This document shows positions 1-7,579 of a DNA stretch of 39,363 bases, piece by piece (the first letter of the stretch is position 1; every line of letters starts with the position of its first letter). The DNA is from Candidatus Auribacterota bacterium (lineage in GTDB: Bacteria; Auribacterota; JAFGBW01; JAFGJP01). The notes under the pieces were generated by a model. It worked only from the letters and a program-made list of their open reading frames with translations. It was not told the origin of the DNA and searched no databases. The translations under genes and the position numbers were made by a program. Location: contig JAGLFH010000035.1 in NCBI GenBank assembly GCA_023144635.1, forward strand, positions 1-39,363. The letters run 5' to 3'.

Positions 1-74
1 ATTTCTTCGAATGAAACACCTCTAGTCCTTTTTAACCTTTCATTTTTCAATAAACTCCATTTTATTTCCTTCAT
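1..74 (-). CDS. BrnT-like toxin, N-terminal part (runs off the window)
   Basis: The first 24 codons on the minus strand read MKEIKWSLLKNERLKRTRGV followed by SFEE. This matches the usual start of BrnT-type toxins and related small RelE-fold proteins (W..EKN..LK..RG[IV]SFEE). The rest of the gene and any antitoxin lie outside the window. There is no Shine-Dalgarno sequence. A good promoter lies so close that transcription could begin at or next to the ATG, so the mRNA may be leaderless. In known families the toxin is an RNase repressed by a downstream DNA-binding antitoxin. That role is inferred from a short fragment only. Confidence 0.5.
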   Translation of the reverse strand, partial: MKEIKWSLLKNERLKRTRGVSFEE

Positions 75-80
75 ATTTTA

Positions 81-109
81 ATTATAATGTAATACATTTG
101 TATATACAA
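81..109 (-). promoter_or_regulatory. Sigma70-type promoter with overlapping 12-bp palindrome
   Basis: On the minus strand, a -35 box TTGTAT (109-104) and a -10 box TATAAT (86-81) are separated by exactly 17 bp. A perfect palindrome TTGTATATACAA (98-109) covers the -35 box. This is where toxin-antitoxin operons usually keep the autoregulatory operator. The predicted transcription start is within a few bases of the toxin ATG at 74. Confidence 0.5.
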
Positions 110-190
110 GTTGTTATTTAATATTATTTAGACGCGAAGGAAACTTAAATTTGAAATGTAAAATTAATCACAAATTACACGGAGAAAAGA

Positions 191-231
191 GCCACCCCGC
201 AGGAGGAAAACAAGTTCCACCTACTGGATGG
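191..231. repeat. Repeat A, copy 1 (hairpin, diverged right arm)
   Basis: The left arm CCACCCCG and the core are intact, but the right arm is changed to ctactggatgg. This copy contains the stop codon of the adjacent FAD-dependent protein on the minus strand. Five better copies occur at 2414, 24761, 26917, 37792 and 39303. Confidence 0.7.
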
Positions 232-1852
232 ATTTTGTGTGGAAACAAAAGCTATTTTCCACAGCTTTTACAGCATCAACAGCTGAACTCATTATACCGC
301 CCGTATAGCCCGAACCTTCGCCTATAGGATACAGGTTTTTTATATTTACTGATTCATAATTTTGGTTGCGTTTAATTCTTACAGGCGAGGTGGTTCTTGT
401 TTCGGCGCCTAATAAGATAGCATCATTTGAGACAAATAATGGATAATCCTCTTTCCATTTATTAAATGCAGATAAAAGCGCCTCATATGTAAATTTCGGT
501 ATAATCTCATTCATATTAACAGCTATAGATCCCATCTTATATGAATTTATATTTAAGTTATTAGAAATCCTTCCACATAAAAAATCTACCAAATTCTGTG
601 CAGGAATTTGCCATCTTCCTCCTCCTGCATTAAAAGCCTTTTGCTCTATATCCCTTTGAAATTCAATACCGGCCAATGGATGGGTTGATTTATAATCACT
701 CGTATGGCATGTAACAACAATTGCTGAATTTGAGAATGCTGATGACCTTTGAGAATAGCTCATTCCATTTACAACCATCATACCATTTTCAGATGCAGCA
801 TTTATTACCTCACCTCCAGGGCACATACAAAATGTATATACCCCCCTCCCTATTTTCCGATCGGTGTAGGTAAAAGAATATTTAGCTGCTCCTATAGCAG
901 AAAAATCTTTATATTTATTTCCATATCTTATGAGATTAATCGTCTCAACTGGATGTTCCACCCTCACCCCAACAGAAATCGGTTTCTGCTCAAGAGCAAT
1001 ACCTTTTTTGTGAATCATCTCAAATGTATCACGTGCGGAATGTCCCACCGCAAGATAGATAGTTGAAGAACAATATTCTTTCTCACCATTTATTACTACA
1101 CCGGAAATTTTTCCGTCTTTTATAAGCATATCCGTCATCTTTGAGCCATAGTATATTTCGCCGCCTCTTTCAAGAATATAATCCCTTATATTACGAACTA
1201 TCCTGCATAATACATCCGTCCCCAAATGAGGTTTGCTGATATACGCTATTTCTTCAGGCGCGCCAAATTTAATAAAAGTATCCAGTACACCGTTTACATG
1301 TTCCGTATTTTTTATTCTGGAAAAAAGTTTCCCATCCGAATATGAACCGGCACCGCCTTCACCAAACTGGATATTTGATTCAGGATCCAGCTCTCTTTCA
1401 TTAATAAATCTTTGAATATCACTGGAACGCTCTTCTATTTTTTTACCTCTTTCAAATATTAATGGTTTAACGCCATTATCAATAAGCTTAAGAGCAGCGA
1501 ACATTCCTGCAGGACCGAAACCTATTATTATAGGCCTTTCCTTAATGATATTTATTTTTTTGGCTACCTTTTTTTTGTGAGTGTATAGAGGGGGAAAATC
1601 TTCTTTATTCTCAAAACTATCAGGAATGTTTACAACTATTGAAATTTCATAATAAAAATTATCAAAATTTCTCGCATCAAGTGATTTGCTTAAGATTTTT
1701 ACTAATTTTATTTTTTTTTCACTAATTTTTAGTTTTTGTGAAGCAGCTAAAAGATATTCATCTATAACATCTTTTTCAACAGGTATCTGTAGACCGTTTA
1801 TTATTAAATCCAAAAAACACCTCTTAAGTTTTGCTTTTTTGTTCCAAAGCAA
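221..1852 (-). CDS. FAD-dependent oxidoreductase, COG2509-like
   Basis: This 543-residue protein has an N-terminal small domain with the family signature KSLDAR (about 56-61), then a dinucleotide-binding GFGPAGMFAA loop (111-120), ERG at the end of the second beta strand, and the QFGEGGAGSYSDGKL segment. It ends with a GEGSGYTGGIMSSAVDA FAD-binding segment. This matches the uncharacterised FAD-dependent dehydrogenase family COG2509. The substrate is unknown and a cytosolic location is likely. The start appears to be TTG, preceded by AAGGGA about 12 bases upstream, and no earlier ATG exists in frame. The last codons and the TAG stop lie in and beside a copy of repeat A, so the native C-terminus may have been replaced. 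Confidence 0.85.
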   Translation of the reverse strand: MLWNKKAKLKRCFLDLIINGLQIPVEKDVIDEYLLAASQKLKISEKKIKLVKILSKSLDARNFDNFYYEISIVVNIPDSFENKEDFPPLYTHKKKVAKKINIIKERPIIIGFGPAGMFAALKLIDNGVKPLIFERGKKIEERSSDIQRFINERELDPESNIQFGEGGAGSYSDGKLFSRIKNTEHVNGVLDTFIKFGAPEEIAYISKPHLGTDVLCRIVRNIRDYILERGGEIYYGSKMTDMLIKDGKISGVVINGEKEYCSSTIYLAVGHSARDTFEMIHKKGIALEQKPISVGVRVEHPVETINLIRYGNKYKDFSAIGAAKYSFTYTDRKIGRGVYTFCMCPGGEVINAASENGMMVVNGMSYSQRSSAFSNSAIVVTCHTSDYKSTHPLAGIEFQRDIEQKAFNAGGGRWQIPAQNLVDFLCGRISNNLNINSYKMGSIAVNMNEIIPKFTYEALLSAFNKWKEDYPLFVSNDAILLGAETRTTSPVRIKRNQNYESVNIKNLYPIGEGSGYTGGIMSSAVDAVKAVENSFCFHTKSIQ

Positions 1853-1872
1853 TTACTACATTTCCCTTTTTG

Positions 1873-2232
1873 TTACATATCTGGTGTGTGTATAGTACAC
1901 TTGGCTGTTTGATTAAGAGAGCCAATTATCAATTTACCACCAACGGGGCATTTTAATTGTCCAAAAGTTTTGCCATCTGACATGAAGGGGTCAATTTGCT
2001 CTGGTGTTAGAGTAATATCTCTATCAAAGTTTTCATTGGCACTATAAAAACGTGTTTTTGCGCTGATGATATAGCCCACTTGTATACTGCACATTGCTCC
2101 CTGAAGAGAATCCGGAGAATGAGAGATAGGTTTGCCCGTGTCTTCATCTGAGCAGTTGGCCAATGTGATGTATCCACATATGCAGAAACAAAATAAAGCG
2201 ATTACAAATAAACTCTTTTTAAAAATTTTCAT
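1873..2232 (-). CDS. Secreted small protein with pseudopilin-like tail
   Basis: This 119-residue protein starts with a signal peptide or anchor (KIFKKSLFVIALFCFCICGY). The mature part has AMCSIQVGYIISAKTRFYSA and ends KCPVGGKLIIGSLNQTAKCT followed by IH. That C-terminal CPxGG...CxIH pattern and the Cys-plus-aromatic helix resemble the C-terminal half of type II secretion or competence pseudopilins. However, a type III prepilin leader (G/FTLxE) is absent. It is probably exported; the function is unknown. The start has a strong AAGGGGG ribosome-binding site. It lies 20 bp upstream of the FAD gene and may be co-transcribed with it. Confidence 0.6.
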   Translation of the reverse strand: MKIFKKSLFVIALFCFCICGYITLANCSDEDTGKPISHSPDSLQGAMCSIQVGYIISAKTRFYSANENFDRDITLTPEQIDPFMSDGKTFGQLKCPVGGKLIIGSLNQTAKCTIHTPDM

Positions 2233-2413
2233 AAAGCCCCCTTTTAATTGATAAGATTTTTCTTTTTATATTAAATTAATTTAGCCACGAAGAAAAGATA
2301 AGAAAAACGAGGGATGAGGGACGACAGACGAGAGACGGAAAAGCAAAAGATGCGCGAAGTAAAGATTAAATTAGAAATGTAAAATTAATCACTAATTAAC
2401 GCGAATTAAATAA

Positions 2414-2453
2414 CCACCCCGCAGGAGGAAAACAAGTTCCACTTACGGGGTGG
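2414..2453. repeat. Repeat A, copy 2
   Basis: The left arm CCACCCCG (2414 onward) pairs with the right arm CGGGGTGG. An inner imperfect stem GGAGGAA/TTCCACT surrounds an AACAAG loop. It lies downstream of the minus-strand gene ending at 2507, so it could also act as an mRNA 3'-end structure. Confidence 0.75.
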
Positions 2454-2465
2454 ATTTTACCAAAA

Positions 2466-2505
2466 TTAATTCTAATTTTGATGCCTAACCCTTTATGTGT
2501 TCTTT
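2466..2505 (-). repeat. REP-like element (family I) at a gene 3' end
   Basis: On the minus strand this reads approximately GAACACATAAAGGGTTAGGC then ATCAAAATTAGAATT. Related copies sit at about 6797-6840, 7928-7972 and 11181-11235. Each begins within a few dozen bases of the stop codon of a minus-strand gene. The GGGTCAG/AATTAGAATT layout recalls REP sequences linked to RAYT transposases. No such transposase is in the window. Confidence 0.45.
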
Positions 2506-2506
2506 T

Positions 2507-2881
2507 CTAATCTAGCAGCGGCCATCCTTTATTCTCTTTACCAATATGAAGTACACCATATAATATGGCTATACCTACAAGGCCAAAAAGTGATGAGCCT
2601 ACTCCCATACCTATAGATATATTTACACCTAGTGCAACAATACTGGAAACAATAAATCCCCAAAAACCCCATTTTTTCCATTTAAATAAAGCAACAGCAC
2701 ATACGAGATTGAATACTGCAAATACGCTCATTACTATTAATGCCCATGAAGGCAACCCCGGTAGAGACTTTTTGATAGCATCCGCCCCTAATGTATACAT
2801 TAACACTGTAGCAGAGTTAGCAAGGATCATTAGTACAAGTAATGCCGTAAGGCAACCATGACGCTGTTTTTGTTCAGACAT
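2507..2881 (-). CDS. Small multi-pass membrane protein
   Basis: This 124-residue protein has about four predicted membrane helices (near residues 9-30, 45-67, 72-95 and 96-112). The conserved-looking KWKKWGFWGF motif lies between helices. Similar small integral membrane proteins of unknown function are common in bacteria, often near other membrane proteins. The ATG has an AAGGAG ribosome-binding site eight bases upstream. It follows the next membrane-protein gene (2907-3227, same strand) after 25 bp, so the two are probably one transcription unit. No function can be assigned. Confidence 0.65.
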   Translation of the reverse strand: MSEQKQRHGCLTALLVLMILANSATVLMYTLGADAIKKSLPGLPSWALIVMSVFAVFNLVCAVALFKWKKWGFWGFIVSSIVALGVNISIGMGVGSSLFGLVGIAILYGVLHIGKENKGWPLLD

Positions 2882-2906
2882 TTGTTTTCTCCTTTTGTTT
2901 TTTCAA

Positions 2907-3227
2907 CTATTCTTGGTTTTCAATTTTGAGAAATAATTTAACTGCTAGTAGCAGATCAGCTATAATCAGAGGCAAAAAAGCAAGAGTTGTGAATATGCCA
3001 ACCGGGGTTTCTCTTAGCCGTATTGCTTCCGAGTCTTTATATGTAAGAAAAATAACAGTATGCAACAGAATAACGATTACAATCCAAATTAGATTACCCA
3101 TTTTCTTTTTGATGTTTTGCAAAAGATCAATAAGTGGAATTTTTCTTTGCACTATGGCTGAGCGTAGGCCTAGAAAAATCATAGTTCCCCAAAATATGAC
3201 TGCCATATACGGTGCATAGACTATCAT
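2907..3227 (-). CDS. Small membrane protein, three helices
   Basis: This is a 106-residue protein with hydrophobic segments near 5-22, 44-62 and 75-98 and a charged linker (IVQRKIPLIDLLQNIKKKMG). I chose the ATG at 3227 because AGGAGGA lies six to twelve bases upstream. The longer frame to 3254 would translate that ribosome-binding site. It forms a likely two-gene operon with the membrane protein at 2507-2881. No recognised family. Confidence 0.6.
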   Translation of the reverse strand: MIVYAPYMAVIFWGTMIFLGLRSAIVQRKIPLIDLLQNIKKKMGNLIWIVIVILLHTVIFLTYKDSEAIRLRETPVGIFTTLAFLPLIIADLLLAVKLFLKIENQE

Positions 3228-3722
3228 ATCTATTCCTCCTTTTTTTTTCGCCAAACGAATTGATAAATAGAATATATCTCATGTTTTTTATTATAACAAA
3301 TTTTTGCCACAGAGAACACGGAGAACACAGAGGGGAAAAGCTAACCAGGTCATAGGTTCTGGGTTCTAGGTGATAGGTCAAGGAGCGCTTCCGCCTTCGT
3401 TAAAACTATGGCGAGACAGGAACGCGAGATAATTATAAAAAATTAATCACGAAAGCACGAAAAAACAGAGAAAACACGATTTTTTAACCACGGAGAGTAC
3501 AAAGGGAATTAGCCGCTAAGATGCGCGAAGTAAAAAGCGTGGTGCGTGATTCGTCGTTCGGGGTTCGTGAATGGAGCGCTGACGCGAGATAATAAAAAGC
3601 AAAAAAGACGTAAAAAAATAAAGCAAAAATTGGACGCAACTTGTCCTGTTTGAAATCGAAGGAGATTTGATAGATCAGAGGTTTTATTAAGTTGTAAAGT
3701 CACCTCCGTCCACTATTTTTTA
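3228..3722. repeat. Intergenic repeat mosaic
   Basis: No credible gene. From left to right: H words (about 3305-3335), a C module (about 3350-3382), an E/D-type GCGCTTCCGCCTTCG segment ending in AACGCGAGATAAT (3383-3432), more H words, a D module (about 3537-3590), and a family-I element with the CCTCCGTCC word (about 3680-3716) at the 3' end of the next minus-strand gene. The 3383-3432 segment recurs almost exactly at about 4708-4762. Confidence 0.7.
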
Positions 3723-4535
3723 TTATTCTATTGATCCAGTCCATGGGCCTTTTTTTGACTGGCCCTTATATTTCCACGTACGTTCACCCTTCAGTTTTTT
3801 TCCGTTGATTGTTCCTGTATATTTAGCAGTTGCTCTGTCTTTTTTTGTTACATAATTGCCTGAAATATCTGTTCTGTCCATTGTTATGCTTTTGCCATTG
3901 ATTTTAATTGTCAACCTGGAAACCGTACCGCTTTTCCACTTGCATATCCATTCATCCTGTCCAGCATCACTTCGCGTACAGATACCTGACGTACCGCCTT
4001 CACTAAGTGTTATTTTGTTGCCGAGGCCTTCCGGGGTAAAGTTCTGATTAACCGAATTCGCAAGAAGCTGTGTGAACTCTTCTTGCAATAAGGCGGTTTT
4101 GCTTTCAAGCGAATTTATATTCTGTTTAATTTTTTCCATCTTTTTTTTAAGTAAAGACTTAACCATATTAGATTCATGTATAAATAATTTTATAGCTTCT
4201 GCTAGTTTATTTGGATCATATGATGTTTCTCCTCTTTCTATCTTTTTATAATAATCCATGGTCATATCTATAATTATCGTATCGCGATTGAATTTTTCCG
4301 GACCATCTATTGTAGGATTCCATATCAGTAAATTTTCAGGCCTTATCATGTATTCATATAAATAATAGTTCTTTCTTTCTCTCTCGAGTAATTTCAAGTT
4401 ATCTCTAATCTTTTTCTGTGAAGACTCTATTTTTTCGTGACTTATGCTGCTTGCAAATGTAGATAGGCTTACGCAAGAGATAATACTGAATACAAGTGCA
4501 AAAATAACTGGTTTGATCATCATATGCATTCTCAT
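3723..4535 (-). CDS. Secreted coiled-coil protein of unknown function
   Basis: This 270-residue protein has an N-terminal signal peptide (IKPVIFALVFSIISCVSLST, cleavage probably after FASS). A Lys/Glu-rich helical part (about 30-165, ending in a coiled coil KKKMEKIKQNINSLESKTAL) follows. The C-terminal 90 residues look like an all-beta domain rich in Thr, Gly and Lys (about 170-270, with KWKSGTVSRLTIKINGKSIT). Periplasmic or surface location is inferred. The ATG is preceded by AAAAGGAGG at a good distance. I do not recognise the family. Confidence 0.65.
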   Translation of the reverse strand: MRMHMMIKPVIFALVFSIISCVSLSTFASSISHEKIESSQKKIRDNLKLLERERKNYYLYEYMIRPENLLIWNPTIDGPEKFNRDTIIIDMTMDYYKKIERGETSYDPNKLAEAIKLFIHESNMVKSLLKKKMEKIKQNINSLESKTALLQEEFTQLLANSVNQNFTPEGLGNKITLSEGGTSGICTRSDAGQDEWICKWKSGTVSRLTIKINGKSITMDRTDISGNYVTKKDRATAKYTGTINGKKLKGERTWKYKGQSKKGPWTGSIE

Positions 4536-5170
4536 GAAGGCCTCCTTTTAATTTAGCCACTCCTTCGACTCTATTTCAACTACGTTAAGTATCGCTCAGG
4601 ACAGGAAAGAACACAAATAAAAAACGCAAATAAAATAAAAGCAAAAGCAGGATTAGCCGCGAAGATGCGCGAAGTAAAAAGCGTGGTGCGTCGTTCGGTG
4701 TTCGTGAATGGAGCGCTTCCGCCTTCGTTAAAACTATGGCGAGACAGGAACGCGAGATAATAAAAAGCAAAAAAGACGTAAAAAAATAAAGCAAAAAAAC
4801 ATTTAACCACGAAGGACACGAAGTAACGCGAATTAAAGAGATTTTGTTAAGTTGACAAGTTCATCCGTCCCCTATTTTTCCTATTTTTTCCCTATGTCAA
4901 GAATATATCCCATTTATTTATTTTTTGGTACATATTTGAAACACATGTACCCTTTGGGTACATATACGTGAATATTTGAGTTTCCTTTACAAGATACCTA
5001 ACAAAGCTAGGTTATGAAGGGAAAAGCAGAAGACAGGATAGGGGAATTTCATGCTACGCATGAAAAGTGTTGAGTTTTGAGTGATGAGTTAAAAGCACAA
5101 AATAAAACTAAATTTCTTTACAGATTCATATTTTTTCGTATATACTTGCGCAAAACCAAAAGGAGTTATT
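4536..5170. repeat. Intergenic repeat mosaic with GTACAT hairpin
   Basis: No credible gene. It holds D and E modules (about 4672-4790), H words (about 4804-4825), a family-I CATCCGTCCCC element (about 4845-4885), a perfect 8-bp hairpin ATGTACCC-TTT-GGGTACAT (4945-4963) with another GGTACAT at 4927, and a B module (about 5043-5115) just before the substrate-binding protein gene. Confidence 0.65.
5043..5115. repeat. Repeat B, copy 1
   Basis: The hairpin TTTCATGC-TAC-GCATGAAA is followed by gtgttgagttttgagtgatg and an AAAACATAAAATAAAACT-like tail. Further copies are at about 6217-6290, 15853-15895 (short), 24561-24632 and 30099-30190. Confidence 0.7.
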
Positions 5171-6181
5171 ATGAAAAAGACCGCTTTAATTTCTTTATTT
5201 GCCTTATTAATCAGCTATTGTTCTACCTTACATGCGCAAAATGTTGTTGTAATTCTTTCAAAAAGCATGTCTGTACAGGATATGATGTATAAAAGATTCG
5301 AAAAAGAGCTCAAAAAACATCATGACGTAAATATTCATAAATTTATCCTGGGAGAAGATACAGAATTAAAATTGTCTCAGGATAAAGAAATAATGTCTCT
5401 TTCCCCTTCTGCCATTTTTAGTATCGGCACACAAGCAACCCATTATGCCAAAGGTTTTAAAAATACATTTAAAGTCTTTACCCTTGTCGTTAATCCTGTT
5501 AAAGAAAGCTTTTGCACAAAAGAAGGAAAATCAACAGGAAACATGACCGGTGTTTTTATTTCCATTTCACCTTATGAACAATTTAAACTCATAAAAGAAG
5601 CTCTCCCAAATGCTAAACGGATTGGAGTAGTCTATGATCCTACAAAATCAGAAAACACGATAAATCAAGCTATTCAAGCTGCTAAAAAGTTAAATATGGA
5701 AATCATCATAGCGCCTGTAACCAATAGAGCAAAAGTCATTGAAAAGTTTGAAAATCTAGCAGGTAAAATTGATGTTCTCTGGAGTGTTGTTGATAATACA
5801 GTTTACAACAAGAATTCTTTTGAATCAATATTATTGTTTTCATTGCGCAATAAAATTCCCTTTTTCGGATTTTCAGAGCATCAGGTTAAAGCCGGTGCTT
5901 TAATGAGTATATACTGTGATTATCCAAGCCTAGGAGCACAAGCAGCAGAAATTGTCAGTGAAATACTTTCCGGTAAAAACATAGGTAATATCCCTCCTCA
6001 AAACCCAAAAATAATCAAATACGCTATTAGTGAAAGAGCTTCCACCATCATGGGTATAAAAATTCCTGCGAAACTTCGGATGGGTGCTGATAAAATCCTG
6101 TCTGATTCCATACTAAAAAGATTTTATGCAAAAACAATCGGTTTGGGGAGAACAACCATATTGCTTTCTTTAATAAAATAA
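5171..6181 (+). CDS. ABC transporter substrate-binding protein, COG2984/DUF534 type
   Basis: This 336-residue exported protein has a signal peptide in the first 22 residues (TALISLFALLISYCSTLHAQ). The family pattern follows: an N-terminal lobe with FSIGTQATHYAK, the hinge RIGVVYDPTKSENTINQAIQ at mid-length, and the C-terminal lobe with GFSEHQVKAGALMSIYCDYP then a GAQAAEIVSEILSGK helix. This is the periplasmic component of ABC_sub_bind (PF04392) transporters, whose ligands include amino acids or aromatic compounds. The ligand here is unknown. No permease or ATPase gene is adjacent, so it is an orphan. The AAAGGAG site precedes the ATG by five bases. Confidence 0.85.
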   Translation: MKKTALISLFALLISYCSTLHAQNVVVILSKSMSVQDMMYKRFEKELKKHHDVNIHKFILGEDTELKLSQDKEIMSLSPSAIFSIGTQATHYAKGFKNTFKVFTLVVNPVKESFCTKEGKSTGNMTGVFISISPYEQFKLIKEALPNAKRIGVVYDPTKSENTINQAIQAAKKLNMEIIIAPVTNRAKVIEKFENLAGKIDVLWSVVDNTVYNKNSFESILLFSLRNKIPFFGFSEHQVKAGALMSIYCDYPSLGAQAAEIVSEILSGKNIGNIPPQNPKIIKYAISERASTIMGIKIPAKLRMGADKILSDSILKRFYAKTIGLGRTTILLSLIK

Positions 6182-6216
6182 ATCCATAGCATCAAAATCT
6201 CAGGAGAAGAGGGATA

Positions 6217-6363
6217 AAACATGCTACGCATGAAAAGTGTTGAGTGTTAAGTTTTGAGTGATGGGTTAAAAACATAAAACAAAACTAAATAGAAGACAGA
6301 GAACAGAAGGTAGAAGACAGAAAAAAAATCAGAGGTTTTGTTAAGTTGACAAGTTACCTCCGT
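6217..6363. repeat. Repeat B copy 2 followed by a family-I element
   Basis: CATGCTACGCATG at 6220-6232 with the usual AT-rich tail to about 6290, then agaagacagagaacagaagg-type words, then GTTAAGTTGACAAGTTACCT with CCGTCC at about 6337-6363. The gap from 6182 to 6463 holds no gene. Confidence 0.6.
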
Positions 6364-6463
6364 CCATTACTTGCCTCGTTCCATACTTTCCTCCTAATAT
6401 TTTATTTTATTTCTTTAGTAAATAGTATATTCTTTAAAATCAAATATAAGGATAGTATACATA

Positions 6464-6694
6464 ATGACACAATACATATTTATTGATGAATCAGATGAAC
6501 CATGTTTGCAAGTTGCAGATTATATGAACTGGGTAGTACAAAGGGCTTTTATAAAAAAAGAAATGAGATATTTTAATTTTTTGAAGGAAAAAATTAGTTT
6601 GATAGTTGATATTTATGACTTCGATAAATATCCAAACAATTTCTATAATCGTCGTAATTTGTTTAATGTTAACAAGATAAATCCAATTCAATAA
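6464..6694 (+). pseudogene. DUF3800 gene with internal deletion (76-codon remnant)
   Basis: The first residues, MTQYIFIDES, match the N-terminal strand of DUF3800 proteins, which carry an RNase H-like YIFIDESG motif. The next residues, DEPCLQVADYMNWVVQRAFI then KKEMRYFNFLKEKISLIVDI, match the extreme C-terminal part (LQ.ADY..W...R). A complete DUF3800 protein has roughly 200-250 residues. About 150 residues from the middle are missing, and the two ends are joined in frame at the shared DES/S region. The frame is still open, so a mini-protein could be made, but catalysis is unlikely. A structured RNA candidate follows immediately. Confidence 0.6.
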
Positions 6695-6695
6695 A

Positions 6696-6765
6696 AAAAG
6701 CCCTTTGATAGCTAGGGTTAAAACCGCACGGCATGGAGCCGACTTTCACTATCATAGGACTTTTC
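6696..6765 (+). ncRNA. Structured RNA candidate beside DUF3800 (DUF3800-motif-like)
   Basis: The closing helix pairs AAAAG-c-CCT-t-TGATAG (about 6696-6711) with CTATCA-t-AGG-a-CTTTT (6749-6764), giving 14 pairs with two opposed mismatches. Inside are two hairpins, GGT-taaa-ACC (about 6715-6724) and the perfect CGGC-atgga-GCCG (6729-6741). The result is a compact multibranch fold. It begins at the stop codon of the DUF3800 remnant. Weinberg and colleagues described several 'DUF3800' RNA motifs found next to such genes. Assignment to one of these classes is an inference. Confidence 0.55.
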
Positions 6766-6796
6766 ACTTCTAATATTACTCGTGTTTAACACCTAT

Positions 6797-6840
6797 GTCA
6801 ATTTAATTCTAATTCCGGTGTCTAACCGCTTATTTGCACT
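6797..6840 (-). repeat. REP-like element (family I)
   Basis: AATTTAATTCTAATTCCGG then TGTCTAACCGCTTAT on the plus strand is a variant of the element at 2466 and 11181. It abuts the stop codon of the minus-strand gene ending at 6839. Confidence 0.4.
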
Positions 6841-7579
6841 AATCAAAGTACCATTCTATAATTTCTACAGGGTCAAGATAAACCCAAACAATAAAAAACA
6901 CCCAAATTCCTACATATAATAATATATTCTTCAAAAGTTTCGATTCTTTAAAAATAAATTTTCTTATAGGAAGAAGGACAGGATAAACAATTAATGTAAC
7001 ACTCGCTGATAGCATTACATAAAATGATATAAAATAAATAAAACCTATTTTACTTACCAATTGAGCAGTTTTGGGATCAGGCTTATAAGGTGTAGGCATA
7101 AAACCTAAAATACTCCAAGAGAGGAAAAAATATAAATATATTAATAGAAGAGAAATAATAGGTAATGAATAAGCAATCAAATCAAATATTTTAAAACATT
7201 TCATTTTCTCATTTCCGCAAAAGTGGATATGTTTCTGATCCGTTATATTTTCTGTTTTATTCACATCCTTAGTTTTGTCTCTCATTAAAAATATAATACA
7301 AATAAATATTGCTACTAAATCAATTGTTGTATTGATGGAATAAATAATGTTTTTTATTAGATAATTATAATACGGAAGATGAATATAAAAGATTATGGAA
7401 TATATAAAATAAACAAAATGGGTAAAAACAAACAGCAACAAGAATTTATACTTAAATTTCATGTATAAAACGATTGCAAGAACTAACCATAGAGCAATAC
7501 TTATAGGATATACATATTTCAACATAAAAAGCCCTATTGTAACAATATAGATGCCAATTGTTTTAATTAATTGATTCAT
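6839..7579 (-). CDS. Multi-pass membrane protein, paralogue of upstream gene plus extra domain
   Basis: From the ATG at 7579 the protein is 246 residues. I prefer this start to 7645 because the longer form adds a stretch that overlaps the upstream gene in another frame. The first about 100 residues (four hydrophobic helices, with YPISIALWLVLAIVLYMKFK) align by eye with the whole of the upstream 115-residue protein. A hydrophilic linker (KTKDVNKTENITDQKHIHFC) leads to a second membrane domain with about three helices. It overlaps the preceding gene's stop by 17 bases, so translational coupling is likely. The family is not recognised. Confidence 0.6.
   Translation of the reverse strand: MNQLIKTIGIYIVTIGLFMLKYVYPISIALWLVLAIVLYMKFKYKFLLLFVFTHFVYFIYSIIFYIHLPYYNYLIKNIIYSINTTIDLVAIFICIIFLMRDKTKDVNKTENITDQKHIHFCGNEKMKCFKIFDLIAYSLPIISLLLIYLYFFLSWSILGFMPTPYKPDPKTAQLVSKIGFIYFISFYVMLSASVTLIVYPVLLPIRKFIFKESKLLKNILLYVGIWVFFIVWVYLDPVEIIEWYFD

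Noticed and set aside
3228..5170. Repeated words that could be mistaken for a CRISPR array
   Set aside because: Spacing is irregular, units differ in length and order, and no fixed repeat-spacer pattern or cas gene is present.
5077..5292. A 71-codon frame overlapping the substrate-binding protein start
   Set aside because: It begins in repeat B and overlaps the well-supported signal peptide of the ABC protein in another frame.
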